DNA of 64,000 nt from Rhodoblastus acidophilus (GTDB lineage Bacteria; Pseudomonadota; Alphaproteobacteria; Rhizobiales; Beijerinckiaceae), in contig NZ_JAOQNX010000005.1 of assembly GCF_025961575.1 (NCBI RefSeq), positions 1 through 64,000 of the forward strand, read 5' to 3'. Numbering within the stretch: the stretch's first letter is position 1; each line of letters starts with the position of its first letter. This document shows positions 1-9,999 of this stretch, piece by piece. Position numbers and translations under genes: made by a program. The notes under the pieces are model-generated. The model was not told the DNA's origin. It ran no database searches and worked only from the letters and a program-made list of their open reading frames with translations.

Positions 1-150
1 GTGGCGGTGTTCTTCGGCATGCTGGGCGTGACCCTGTTCGGCCTGTTCCTCACACCGGTGTTCTACGTCCTGGTCCGGAGCCTGGAGGCGCGGCTGTCGT
101 CCTCTCAGTCTCGAGAGATCGTGGCTGAGCATGGAGCGCCCGCGGAGTGA
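1..150 (+). CDS. RND efflux pump inner-membrane subunit, C-terminal end only
   Basis: The window opens inside a gene and shows only its last 49 codons. The visible peptide has a hydrophobic segment with the pattern GMLGVTLFGLFLTPVFYVL, which is the final transmembrane helix of AcrB/MexB-type (HAE1) proton-driven drug exporters, followed by a short charged tail and a TGA stop. Such pumps work in the inner membrane with a periplasmic adaptor and an outer-membrane channel. The partners would lie outside the window. It belongs to the chromosomal flank left of the integrated element. The family is clear but the substrate cannot be told from this piece. Confidence 0.8.
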   Translation: MAVFFGMLGVTLFGLFLTPVFYVLVRSLEARLSSSQSREIVAEHGAPAE

Positions 151-395
151 ATTTGCATCGCAATTACGCGGGCGCCTGCGCGACAGTCGCGCTTGGGCGG
201 CGCGATCGGCTGCATAAGCGACGATCTCAACTCGCTTGGGGGAGTCGCTGTCTCGGTCAACCTCGACCCAATCCGGCGCCGCTCGGGGCCTTTTAAGTTA
301 AATCAAAGACTCAGCCCGCAAACAGACTACAACCGGACAGCCCATGCACGGGCGCCGGAACTTGCACGTCAGGCAGCTTTTGTGAGCGGTGAGGA

Positions 396-671
396 GTGTC
401 CTTGGAAGATCAATGCAATAACTCGTTGGTTTTAGGTCAGTTGCGGAGGATAGTGGCGGCTTCAGTTCGAGCGTTTCCTCGTGAAATTGAAGCGGGTTCG
501 ATCGCGCAAGAGTTTTTGGTTCCGCTTGATGAGGCCGAATCGCAGCTGGCGATCTGCGCCTCGCGTGGCTGGCTGGAACGCCGCCACACTGGCAAATTCC
601 GTGCGACGCAAGCGGGCGCCAAAGCTGCGGGCGTATATTGGTGGCATCATGAGATTGGCGCGACCGATTGA
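396..671 (+). CDS. small protein, possible winged-helix fold
   Basis: A 91-residue product from a GTG start with GAGGA just upstream. Residues about 28-75 alternate helices and a hairpin (IAQEFLVPLDEAESQL, then GWLERRHTGKFRATQAG), which resembles a winged-helix DNA-binding domain of the kind where a C-terminal strand pair forms the wing. No signal peptide or membrane segment is seen. It sits alone between the RND gene and the left end of the integrated element, so it is probably chromosomal. Function is unknown and the fold assignment is an inference from the residue pattern only. Confidence 0.5.
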   Translation: MSLEDQCNNSLVLGQLRRIVAASVRAFPREIEAGSIAQEFLVPLDEAESQLAICASRGWLERRHTGKFRATQAGAKAAGVYWWHHEIGATD

Positions 672-1145
672 GGTCAAAACACAGCGCGCAGATTTTCACC
701 GACCTGTTGCGTCACAATCCGAAATCATCGTGGAAACGGTCGATCTGGCGCATGCGCTCATGCAGGATCGCGCCAAAACACGAAATGCCTTTCGTACCGG
801 AAAACGTAGCCCTCGACGCCGAACTCGGCCGGGACCGGGCGTGACGGCGCCTCACGCGCCTCGACGCCTGAAGCGGGGCCGAAAATCCGCTAGTGCGGAA
901 ATTCTCTGATTTCAGTATCTTAGAAAACGGATGGCGGAGAGGGAGGGATACTCCGCCAAGTCCCTGCTTTCCTTGATTTCTCTAGGCTTTCAGGTCACGC
1001 TCTAGCGCCAGTGGGTCACACCTCGGGGCACAAGTCAAGCGTCACATTTCATCCCCTTTGGAAGCCACCAAAATGGCTCGCGAATGCGACCCGGCTCGTG
1101 ACACACACATACGGCCTTTGCGGCGGTAGTCGCCGGAAGCACACA
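672..1145. other. intergenic stretch containing the left element junction
   Basis: No convincing gene. Reading frames crossing it are arginine-rich and lack ribosome binding sites. It contains the 18-bp repeat at 932-949 that marks the left end of the integrated element, and it ends at the stop codon of the minus-strand helicase gene. Confidence 0.55.
932..949. repeat. left attachment-site repeat (distal att)
   Basis: The bases TGGCGGAGAGGGAGGGAT match without mismatch the 18 bases at 31670-31687, which are the 3' end (including CCA) of the tRNA-Ser gene on the minus strand. Both copies are in the same orientation. A tRNA 3'-end copy about 30.7 kb from an intact tRNA with an integrase beside it is the usual footprint of site-specific integration by a tyrosine recombinase. 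Confidence 0.85.
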
Positions 1146-3761
1146 TCAGCACCATGGGAGCATTGCCATCATCGGTGTGAACCGCGGGCGCCGAAAGGGC
1201 AGCGCCAATTTAGAAGCCGTTGTGAAGAGATTATCGACAAGATACCGAATGCTTGCGACCTCATCGAGCGATGCACCGGAAGCCGCCTCCGACGAGGTTT
1301 GAAGCTCGTTGAGGTTTGACAGCAACTCCCAATCTCGTAGGCAGAAGACGCCACTTTCGGGTGAGCCTCCGAGGCCAAGAACCACGCGGTGAACCGTCGC
1401 GCCGGTACCCGTAATCTCATCTTCCGACAGAGCAATGAGGAGCGGCCCCGCAAGGCCTTTGACCCGCGCGAAGAGTGCTTCCCGCTCACTGCTCTCGGCA
1501 AGCGCGCGATCCATCAGTGGATGCCCGATACCCAGCAGTTTGACCATCGCTTGGTCCGACGGTAGTGCGCGCTCTAAGACGAGTCCGTCGTATCGTTTTT
1601 TCAGATCGGGGCTTCCACGCCAGCTTTCCGGCGTTGCCACCGACAAGCCCGTTTCGGACCGCGTGACGCGACGGTTGGCCAGCAGCATCGCTTGCCGAAA
1701 AAAGGGCTCGAGAGCCGGCAGATCGAGCTTGGGGATCTCGGCGCTTGCCGATTGAAAATCGTAACGAGCAACGTTTCCAACTAGGGCGCGCACGGCTTCG
1801 ACCGCATCCGTTCCCCCAAACTGAGCTGTTTTTGCATTGAACCAATCGGATAATCGGTCCGACGGACGCCTGAGCCCTTCGGCGAAAAGTTCGTCGAAAA
1901 ACCCGCTGCTCGTCATACCAATCACCAATTGGGAGATGTCCTCTGCCTCTTCCATGGACGCTGAGAGCGCTGCCTGGATGCGAGTCAGCTTTTCCTGCAG
2001 CAGCGCCCAAATCCTCGCCTCGACAGTCTCTGGGTTTCGCAGAAGAAACACCTGTACCGCCCGCTTTTGGCCATAGCGGTTCAATCGTCCAACGCGCTGG
2101 TGCAGGCGCATAGGGTTCCATGGGAGATCGACATGTACGAGGGTCGCACAGCGCTCCTGAAGGTCGATTCCTTCGCCGCCGGCTTCGGTGGAGATGAGAA
2201 AGCGGGTTCGGCCAGCGTTGAAATCTGCAGCGGCCTTGTCGCGAGGGCACTGCAAAATACGATCTTGTTTCGCTTCGCCAGCGACGATCAGTTTTTCATC
2301 GCCGTTGATAAAGCCCACGCAGCCGGGCCCGAAACGTTTCTCGATGGACGAGAACACGAGGGACTGCGTCGCTTTGTACTCAGTGAAAAGCAGGACGGGC
2401 TCAGCCGCAGAAAGACGGGTTTCGATCAGGTCGACAAGGCGCGCAACCTTGGTTTCCTGTACGACCTTCCGAGCCAGCTCCAGGATCTCGCCAAGGCGCT
2501 CGATCTCGTCCTTCATGAGCATTAGCGCGATCTGATCCGGACGGCTCTCTTCAGCCTCTGCAGCTTCGTCCAAAGTCTCAGGCTCGATTTCGTCGGGGGG
2601 CGTCACATCCGACAACCGTCGCGCCAGCATCGCCCGGCGGCGTTCTAGAGCAGCTCCAATTGCCGCGATGGAACTAGCTGCTAGCTTCTGGAGCGCAATG
2701 AGAAGCAGCATTCTTGCCGTCTGTTGCCGCCCAGTGAGGCTCAATGCATATGCCCGGCCGTCGATGATAAAATTGCTCATCGTCTCGTAGAATGCGGCCT
2801 CGGCGGTCGAATAGCCGTAGTCGACAGTCTCGGTGGCGACGGGACGAAACAGCTTATTTCCTTGAAGGTCCGTTACCAAAGCCTTGTTGTTGCGAATCAT
2901 GGCCTTATGAAGATCCGGCAACTGGGCTCCAATTTCGCGCTCCGGATCAAAGAGGTCTGGCCTTACGAGCTTCATAAGGGCCATGAAGCCGTAGTCCTTC
3001 CCCCGGTGTGGCGTGCCCGTGAACAGCACTAGGGATCTAACCTTTCCGGCGTCCTCGAGCGCCTGGAGCAACGAAAATGTAAGCGTCGTGGCTCTCTCCT
3101 GAGCCTGGAAATGGTGCGCCTCATCAACGATGATCAGATCCCACGGTTCGGCCGTTAGAAGCCTCTCCTTGGCGCTCTTCATGCGAAGCGTGTGGAACGA
3201 GGCCACCACTTGCTGCGACGTCTCCCAGAAGTTGATGCGACCGCGATCCAGATCCGCGGCGTATTCCTGCAGTCGGATGTCGAACATGGTCTTGAGCCGC
3301 GCCCGCCATTGCCCGACCAGACGGGCTGGCGTTAGGACGAGCAGCCGTCTAACCCGGCCCGACGACAGGAGCGGCTCCACGATCAGTCCGGCCTCTATGG
3401 TTTTGCCGAGACCTACATCGTCGGCCACGAGCCACCGCGTGGGCCAAGTGCGCGTGACCTGCCGGCAAACCCAAAGCTGATGAGGTAGAAGCTGCACCCG
3501 GGAACGCGAAAATACGCCCCACTGGTCATTCACCGAGCGAATTGCGAGCGCCTGTGCGCGGGTCAGCGTAGCGAGAGCCTCGTCAAAACGTCCATTCGCG
3601 AGCGCGTCCATGAGTGAACGCACGCGCGACAGTTCGGCGGCCTCCACCTGCTCGATGGCCATTCCGAACCGGACAACGACCGTAGCGCCGAGATCCGCAA
3701 CGACGCGGCCTTCGCCGTGCTGCGGATGGCGGACGCACTGATCAGCCGTAAATTTTGTCAT
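1146..3761 (-). CDS. SNF2-family DEAH helicase (DrmD/DpdE-like)
   Basis: An 871-residue superfamily 2 ATPase. The N-terminus has a short beta-rich region (HPQHGEGRVV). Motif I, ADDVGLGKTIEAGL, lies near residue 115, motif II is VDEAHH near 215, and the C-terminal RecA lobe ends with RVGRLNRYGQKRAVQVF, the SNF2/RapA-type motif VI. The long C-terminal part after about 620 has no motif I recognise. I chose the ATG at 3761 because it overlaps the stop of the upstream ATPase gene by four bases (ATGA), suggesting translational coupling. Helicases of this shape occur in DISARM (DrmD) and in deazaguanine DNA-modification clusters (DpdE), where they act on invading DNA. The partner here is instead a sacsin-type ATPase, and no methylase lies beside the pair. 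The role in defence is inferred from family and location. Confidence 0.8.
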   Translation of the reverse strand: MTKFTADQCVRHPQHGEGRVVADLGATVVVRFGMAIEQVEAAELSRVRSLMDALANGRFDEALATLTRAQALAIRSVNDQWGVFSRSRVQLLPHQLWVCRQVTRTWPTRWLVADDVGLGKTIEAGLIVEPLLSSGRVRRLLVLTPARLVGQWRARLKTMFDIRLQEYAADLDRGRINFWETSQQVVASFHTLRMKSAKERLLTAEPWDLIIVDEAHHFQAQERATTLTFSLLQALEDAGKVRSLVLFTGTPHRGKDYGFMALMKLVRPDLFDPEREIGAQLPDLHKAMIRNNKALVTDLQGNKLFRPVATETVDYGYSTAEAAFYETMSNFIIDGRAYALSLTGRQQTARMLLLIALQKLAASSIAAIGAALERRRAMLARRLSDVTPPDEIEPETLDEAAEAEESRPDQIALMLMKDEIERLGEILELARKVVQETKVARLVDLIETRLSAAEPVLLFTEYKATQSLVFSSIEKRFGPGCVGFINGDEKLIVAGEAKQDRILQCPRDKAAADFNAGRTRFLISTEAGGEGIDLQERCATLVHVDLPWNPMRLHQRVGRLNRYGQKRAVQVFLLRNPETVEARIWALLQEKLTRIQAALSASMEEAEDISQLVIGMTSSGFFDELFAEGLRRPSDRLSDWFNAKTAQFGGTDAVEAVRALVGNVARYDFQSASAEIPKLDLPALEPFFRQAMLLANRRVTRSETGLSVATPESWRGSPDLKKRYDGLVLERALPSDQAMVKLLGIGHPLMDRALAESSEREALFARVKGLAGPLLIALSEDEITGTGATVHRVVLGLGGSPESGVFCLRDWELLSNLNELQTSSEAASGASLDEVASIRYLVDNLFTTASKLALPFRRPRFTPMMAMLPWC

Positions 3762-5695
3762 GAGGCCCAATCCTCATCGTCATCGGTTGACGTATTGTTG
3801 TCGAAGTCGAACGGCGTGGGCCCATGCAGGAGTGCTTGCAGCACTTCGACGCGGCGACCGTGCGCAACGATCTGCAACGGTAGATCGAGATCGCCAAGGA
3901 AAATGGCGCGATCGCCGATATGGGCTTCAACTTGGGCGTAAATCTCTGGGCTGAGATCCATGTTTGCCTCAGGCCCGAGATCGATGCCGAGATTGTTGGC
4001 GAAGAGCGAGCGCACGCGCGCCGTGCTGGCCCAGCCATAGGGACGCATGATGGTCGAGTCTTCAACTGACCAGACGTTATGACGCACCGCTTCGCGCACC
4101 AACCAGTTTGCGCCAAGGCCCAGGCTTTGGGTAAGAGGCGCGCCTTCAAGGCCGCGCCGCTGCCACAGCGGCGAGGCGCTCGGTCGCCACACATCCGACA
4201 GGGTGATGGAACCATGTTTTCGCACGATGGCTGGCAGTGTCAGTGCGAGATCTATGTACTCCGGTAGCCAGCGTGCGACGACGTAAAGATCGACAAGTGC
4301 GCGCCGCCACTGAGGAAACTCTATCCGCCAGGCGTCAGCCTGCGCAAAGTCTTCAAGTCGCCGGACCCAGGGCTCCGGGCTGTCGGGTAGCTGCGCGGAC
4401 GCCATTTCGGCCCACCAGCCATCGCGAACGGCGGCCGCAATGAAGTTGCGGTGCTGCTGGTCGTCAGAGCGTCCGATCGTACGGAAAATGCCCAAAGCAA
4501 AAAAGGTGAACCAGCCAATGCGCTCATCATCACCCGATTGATCCGTAAGCAGTCGGGGATGGAAGTCTTCTGGGTAAGCATCACGATCTGATTGGACGCG
4601 TTCCTTGCGAGCCTCTTTTTTCCACCAGTCGTGCAGCCGCTCGAAAAAGGTTGCCGGGTCTACCCGCCCGTCCATAGTCCGAGGCTCTTCGTGATCGTCA
4701 TTTTCTTGCTCAAACGTGATGGACCAGCGTTTCCGCTGTTCCTCGGGGTAAAGGCGTCCAAGCAGGGTCGGGAGGTCGTCGGGCGCAATCCTTGCTACAA
4801 GCGGGCTGGAGCGCAACTCGTCCGATCGCTCAGGCAACCAGTTTGGACGATTCCGCGCCAAAGTATCGCCCAAAGCCGGCCCTTGTGCGCCCTTCTGCAC
4901 GTAGTTCAACATGGCCGCTTGCTTTTCCGGGTCGCTCATAAGCGACGCCCATTCAGCAAACGTCCCAGCTGTCTGCTGAAAGCCGCTGCGTTCCCGTGCG
5001 AGCCGGTATAAAGCAAGAGCCGAGTCCGCATACTCAGAGTCGGCCATTGCAGCGTCGGGCGCAAAGGCCAGGATCAGCGCTTCTTCGTCGGACACATCCG
5101 CCGATGCACGGGACGGCAACCGCGCCTCTCGCCAGGAGCCGTCAGCCATTTGGAAACGCCCTTTGCTGATGGCATCTAGCACCGCCTGCTGCTCTCCCCA
5201 TGGGAGCTGGCTCACCCTCTCGCGGTTTAGAATTCGCCCCATTTGTCCGGCCCGCTCCGGTGTGATCCGACTGTCATCGCGCAGCTCCCTCGTGACCAAC
5301 GTTGCGAGCGTCAAGGCGGATGGCGTGACGAAACCCAGGGCCGATAATTGCAATGCCGCATCCGATGAAACAGTGCTATCTGCTATATCAGCTAACGCCA
5401 GCCAGTCATTTAGGTCGGCCAAGATTGCTGGATTAACGAGGGCGCCGCTCGCGACGTGCCGGGCGTGCGCGCAGGAAAGAATGGAAAGGTTTTGGCAGGC
5501 CGGTCGGCAGGACTGGACAATCTCCCACCAACCGTCCAAAGCCTCGGTCCGGACCATGGAGATGACGCGCGATGGGATCATCGAAATCCATCGCAAACAG
5601 ATCAGCCAACCGCCGCCAAAAAGTCGCCGGCCCGGTTTTCGATGAAGTATCGGCCAGTCCCGCCAAAGCAGCAAAAATCGCCCAGTCGCGAGCAA
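3758..5695 (-). pseudogene. sacsin-like ATPase, downstream fragment after frameshift
   Basis: This open frame continues the protein of the upstream fragment after a frame change near 5455-5480. From about ARHVASGALVNPAILADLND onward it has normal protein composition; the first roughly 75 codons (tryptophan- and isoleucine-rich) are an out-of-frame shadow of the upstream fragment. The real segment is about 570 residues with no recognised catalytic motif, ending in an acidic tail just before the helicase start. It has no plausible ribosome binding site of its own at the beginning of the real segment. I read it as the C-terminal part of a single ATPase broken by one extra base (or corrected by frameshifting), not as an independent gene. 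Confidence 0.6.
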
Positions 5696-7775
5696 TCAGG
5701 TCGTGAAGCTCGCACAATCGCGCGCCGAGGCTGGCGCCAATTCGTTCGAACGTGGCCTCGGGCTCATCTACGCTCCGCGCGAGCGAACCGCGGCCTGGAT
5801 CAACGCGGAACTGGCGAGCATTCATCAGCCAGCCCGAGGCGAGGCTTTCCGCGAGCGGCGCCAGCAGCCAGAGATTCGGTAACCTTGCTTCGGCAGGCCT
5901 CGGTCCATCGGCTGAGAGAGGCATGAAAAAAGTTGTCTCTTCGCCGAGTTCGAGCGCCAGCCCCCGCCCTGGCTCCGCTCCTCCTAGCACCACAACGCTA
6001 ATCCCCGGCGCCCCCGTCGCCTCGAAGCGCGCGGTCCAAACGCGCGATTCTGGCCCGGACAATTCAATCTTGCGAATGCAACGGCTCATCGCCGGCAACC
6101 ACCGTGCTGCCTGCTGGAACGCCGTGACCGCGTTCTCCGCATGCCCTTCGCGACCAGGCTCGACCGGAATGTCGATGACCGTAGCCCGCCTCCCATCTTG
6201 GATGAAGTCAAGCGAGATACGCCGGCCGGCATCCCAGACGCCCGGCAACATACCGCCGTGCACCCGACAGGCTACAAACCCGCTTGCGATCCCGACATCC
6301 TCCGAAAGCAAATGCACGCTCTTGAAGCCTAAGCCGAAGCGCCCCGTTACCCCCTCGCGCTTATCCGAAAGGTTCATAAGCAGCATGTTGAAAAGATCGT
6401 GGTGCCAGCCCTCGCGCTGGCCAAACTCGGCATCTTCCCCAGGGTGATTGACGGGACGACCCCAATGCAGGACGCGTAGACCACGGTCTAACGACTCTAA
6501 CCGGAACCACGCCTTATCGGGCGGAGGATGCTGGACGGCTGCATCGTCGGCGTTTTGGAAAAGCTCGAAGAGAACCCGGTCGGGGCTGTAGCCAAACTGC
6601 TCGATTTTTTCGCGAATGGTGTAAAGAAGCTCGCTCGCCGGCTGCTGCTGCTGCTGGACAGCTGTCCAGAGATTTCTTTTCAGCTCAGGAAGGCGCTTCG
6701 TCCGCTCATTTCCAGGAGGGATAGCGCCCTCACTACGTTTGTACTCGTCCAGCGCGCGGCGCAGCGCTGTGCCAGGCGTTGGTTTCAGTTCGTCAAGAAT
6801 TTGAGGAAAGCGATCCTCCAGCCGCGCACAGGCGTCGTCGACGGTGGTCTGTTCGACGCGCGTGCATTCTCTGACCAGATCATCCAGCATCTCGACACAC
6901 TGCGACTGATACCCATAACATTCGACAGCCAAGGTCCGGATCAGCTTTTGGATTTGTTCGGCTTCGACCGGTTGGGCGACATCGGCGACCATCACAGTCC
7001 GTAGCCAGTGATCTCTACCCTCCAAATCGACAGTCCTGCGGGGCCGGTGCCCATCCCCAATGATCAGCAAAGGTTCAAGAGATCCAGCGGGCAGTTGGAC
7101 GCGTTCGCCCGTGAGCGCGAGCACGTCGACATGGCGCGGTTGCGCGAGCTCGAATTTGAGCAACGTTTTTTGGCGTATGTTGTAGAGGCTATGGCCCGGA
7201 AATTGAGGGCTGAACGCGTTATCAATTTCGTCCCGAATGCGTCTCCAAATTCGATCCGTGGCAGCCTCAGGTAACGCGAGTTCCTTGGAAACAAGCGCCC
7301 GGAAGCTTTCGGTCTGCCGGACGATGCCGACGAGCAGAGCCAGGAGTTCGGGCGGCACCTCGGACTTTGCGCGCGACAAAACTTTCTTCAGAGAGGTTGC
7401 ACAGTCTCGTTCCAGTTGCAAAAGCGTGCGTGATTGAGCCGCCGAATTGCAAGACATTCCGCTGTCCGGCGCAACGTCAGATATCCGATCATCGGACGAG
7501 CTCGCCGGCCAGAATGCCTCCAATTCCCGTGCCAGTCGATGCGAGGCGGCAATCCCGCTGACGCCGCCCGCAACCTCCCGCGCTGACCGCCAATTTCCGT
7601 CCGAGGTAGGCACCAGTATGTCGGACATCACCTGTCGCAGCGCCGCAGACGGCCACGAACAGACGACGCAAAATGCACGGGTGAACACATCCCGCGCGGC
7701 CTCCACGCCCCCTTCTGCCAGTTCGGAGAGCGCTTGCATGTGTCGCACGGCCTGCTCGATGTCGCCTGCGGCCAC
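5433..7775 (-). pseudogene. sacsin-like (HATPase) protein, N-truncated upstream fragment
   Basis: The ATPase core near residue 400 carries YSPDRVLFELFQNADDAAVQ and later GRFGLGFKSVHLLSED, the N-box and G-box of the GHKL/Hsp90-like ATP-binding fold found in sacsin and in bacterial defence proteins. Before this lie roughly 380 residues of helical sequence with a glutamine run. The frame stays open upstream of the GTG at 7775 to about 7835 and still reads like interior protein (FPAPVKARILSAFGSVAAGD), then hits a stop, so the original N-terminus appears to be missing. At the other end the frame stops at 5433, where the downstream fragment takes over in another frame. Together these describe a large ATPase of more than 1,300 residues that is truncated and frameshifted, in one operon with the helicase. 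Confidence 0.65.
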
Positions 7776-7894
7776 CGATCCGAATGCAGATAGGATCCTA
7801 GCTTTTACGGGCGCGGGGAATAAAAGGAAGGCTGCTCAAGGCGGACGCCAAGATTCTCGGTCTTGACGAGGCTTACTTCGAGCTCAACCGCACC

Positions 7895-8908
7895 ATGCGC
7901 ATCGGCTGGCGCATTGACCTGGATTGCGATTTTAAGTCTTGGGAAGGACTCAAGGAAGCCATTGAGACGCTCGTCGTGGAGCATCGGCTTCCTTGCCTTC
8001 CCCATGCAGCTGTCGGACGGTGTTGCTCCGCGAGTGGCCGGGTCAGCCATCCCCATCTCTGGTGGCTGCTGCCTCATGGCGCCGCCGTCTGGTGTGATGA
8101 GAATGATCCACGGTGCAACCCTCGTCAAATCGCATTTTTCAAAGGCGTGGTCGGCGGCTGCACAGCGGCCCTGCTCGACCTTGGCGCCGACCCGACGGCG
8201 TGCTTGTTGCCGCTCAAAGGCAAATCGCCATTGTCGCCCCTATGGGACAGCGTGTTCTGGAACCAAGCCGACTTTCCCACGCTCGCCGACTGGGCGCGCT
8301 TCGTCGACACCGGCGCCAAACTCGCCACATTGTCCCGCGCCGCCGCCCGGCGCGACTCGGGCCTGTCGGCAAAGGAGTCAAACGCGGCGTTCTTGGCCTT
8401 CCGGCGTCTCGCCTTGGATGCGCTGCGCGCTATGGCCGAGGTCGCAGACCCAGAATATGTCGCTGCGCTCGAAGACCGCGCCGCCTTGAAGCGGCTCCTC
8501 TTGAACCGCAGCCGCCACGACGTCGCGGCCACGGCATCGACGCATGAAGACAGGAAACGCGCCTTTGCCGTCTTCGACCGCGTTGCCGGCTATATCGCGG
8601 AAGCATGGGATCCGACGCAGGTCCGCCGCCCGGTCGATCGCGGCGCCTGCGCCGCCGAGGTCGAGGGCCTGCCACTGCCCGCGCGCCAACGGATCGGCGC
8701 GCTTCACGCGGCGTGCGTGAAGTCAGAAGAAACCAGGCGCCGGATTCGCGACGCCTATTTCGGTCTGGCGGCCATCGGAGCCAAGGCGCCGACGCCCAAG
8801 TCGGTCGCTGGCTTCCTCCAGCTATCGGGGCGGCCCGTAAGCGAGAAGACCGTGCGGCGGCAATGGGATGCGGTCGTCGGCGACATGGTTCCGGACAGTA
8901 AGTGTTAG
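7895..8908 (+). CDS. plasmid replicase/RepA-like protein, probably N-truncated
   Basis: A 337-residue protein whose first third contains HPHLWWLLPHGAAVW and later LKGKSPLSPLWDSVFWN. This order (a conserved histidine-rich strand followed by a K-NPLSP-like motif) resembles the primase-polymerase-like initiators of broad-host-range plasmids. The C-terminal 60 residues could be a helix-turn-helix region. The frame is open upstream to about 7802 and reads as interior protein (ILGLDEAYFELNRT), so the ATG at 7895 may be an internal methionine and the true start may have been lost at a recombination junction near 7838. Its presence suggests that part of the element descends from a plasmid. Family assignment is by motif pattern only. 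Confidence 0.45.
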   Translation: MRIGWRIDLDCDFKSWEGLKEAIETLVVEHRLPCLPHAAVGRCCSASGRVSHPHLWWLLPHGAAVWCDENDPRCNPRQIAFFKGVVGGCTAALLDLGADPTACLLPLKGKSPLSPLWDSVFWNQADFPTLADWARFVDTGAKLATLSRAAARRDSGLSAKESNAAFLAFRRLALDALRAMAEVADPEYVAALEDRAALKRLLLNRSRHDVAATASTHEDRKRAFAVFDRVAGYIAEAWDPTQVRRPVDRGACAAEVEGLPLPARQRIGALHAACVKSEETRRRIRDAYFGLAAIGAKAPTPKSVAGFLQLSGRPVSEKTVRRQWDAVVGDMVPDSKC

Positions 8909-8916
8909 ATCCCCGG
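8884..8916. repeat. imperfect direct repeat, copy 1
   Basis: The segment ending GTTAGATCCCCGG, overlapping the end of the replicase-like gene, is matched at about 27 of 33 positions by 9743-9776 in the same orientation. The two copies flank the small minus-strand gene at 9021. This may be the footprint of an inserted cassette or a pair of iteron-like sequences. Confidence 0.5.
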
Positions 8917-9020
8917 TAGACGAGCGAGTTGATGCTGCGTGGACTACATGTCGATGACGTCGATTGTTGGGAAGGCCTGCGGCGTCAATCGGCGCCGCGG
9001 GCCTTAAACTGATGGGGCTG

Positions 9021-9392
9021 CTATTTGGACCAGTCAGGGTCGATGCAGGCGACGACGGCTTCCCTGAATTCCCCCGACACGCTGGACATGTTACGCCAAG
9101 TGAGACCGTTATCGACTTTGTCGGCGAGGTTGCTGTAGCCGAGGCGATAAAGTAACGCACCGAGGAGGACGCCCTCCCCCGAACTGCAATAGGAGCTGTA
9201 TTCGTCAATGCGCTTGACGAAGACTTCCCAGTCACCGCCGTTAAAGTCGGTCGATTTGTGTCTGAAGTCGCCGTATGACGTCGCCGCTTCAAGCTTGGCT
9301 CCAAGTCCGATGGCGGAGATTACGCTCTTCACGCCGACGTTCTGTTTGAATTTTTTGAACTGCAACTCGCTCTCCTTTATCGCCACGGCCAC
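9021..9392 (-). CDS. hypothetical protein
   Basis: Up to 123 residues from a GTG at 9392, but the TTG at 9368 is the better start because AAAGGAG lies six bases before it. The protein is soluble, without cysteine clusters other than SSYCSSGEG, and contains a stretch DFNGGDWEVFVKRIDEYSSY that looks like ordinary folded protein. I recognise no domain. It stands alone between two imperfect direct repeats, with no operon partner, so context gives no functional hint beyond being element cargo. Confidence 0.45.
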   Translation of the reverse strand: MAVAIKESELQFKKFKQNVGVKSVISAIGLGAKLEAATSYGDFRHKSTDFNGGDWEVFVKRIDEYSSYCSSGEGVLLGALLYRLGYSNLADKVDNGLTWRNMSSVSGEFREAVVACIDPDWSK

Positions 9393-9999
9393 TGCCGTGA
9401 CGCAAGATTCTAGGGCGATAGAAGCATTAAAAACAATCGCTTATATATTTTTTGCTCGCGGACGAGCTCCTCCTGAAGCCTTTTGCATGGGCTTGGGATC
9501 AACGAGGATCGTCGGTGGATGCGTCGAGTGGCAGTGGTTCATAGAAAACATCGCGCCAAAGCTTCTGCTTCTGTAATGCGGAAAAAATGGCGATTTGTTC
9601 CAATATGCATGTTCACAAATGTTCTTCCCAAGATTCAATTGTGGCACAAATATGGCGATGGTCGCTCGAAATCAGTGATCATCGCACCCGATGATTCGCC
9701 CTGTGCTGCATCTCAGGTCGATCCTGAGATGAGAGCGCTGACCATGTTTCGGACAATAGGTGTCAGATCCCCGGGGAGTCCAACGTCGAAGCCAAAGAAC
9801 ATCCGCTAAATTAAAAAGAACTCACCTTGCATGAAAGTGATTCGCATCTGATACTCGACGCTAGGCCGTCAGGAACTCCTATTCGGGAAAGCCCCGAATG
9901 GTCCTGACCGATCTGCGTATACGCGAGCGTAGATGCCTGTGAATCCGCCCCTCGACGTCACAAGACGCGTGCAGGCTCTGTGGAGCCGGGGGAAAGAGG
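9393..9999. other. gene-poor stretch inside the element
   Basis: About 600 bases with no supported gene. It is visibly richer in A and T around 9420-9650 than its surroundings. Short frames on both strands lack ribosome binding sites and protein-like composition. It contains the second copy of the imperfect repeat (9743-9776) and presumably the promoter of the following two-gene operon. Confidence 0.45.
9743..9776. repeat. imperfect direct repeat, copy 2
   Basis: The segment ending GTCAGATCCCCGG resembles 8884-8916 with a handful of substitutions and one base of length difference. Same orientation as copy 1, separated by about 860 bases that hold one small gene. Confidence 0.5.

Noticed and set aside
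298-699. A 133-codon minus-strand frame over the left flank
   Set aside because: It is antisense to the better supported small gene at 396-671, is rich in Arg, Ser and Pro, and has no ribosome binding site.
481-909. A plus-strand frame of 142 codons continuing past the small gene
   Set aside because: Arg- and Pro-rich shadow composition; the upstream GTG frame at 396 has the ribosome site and protein-like composition.
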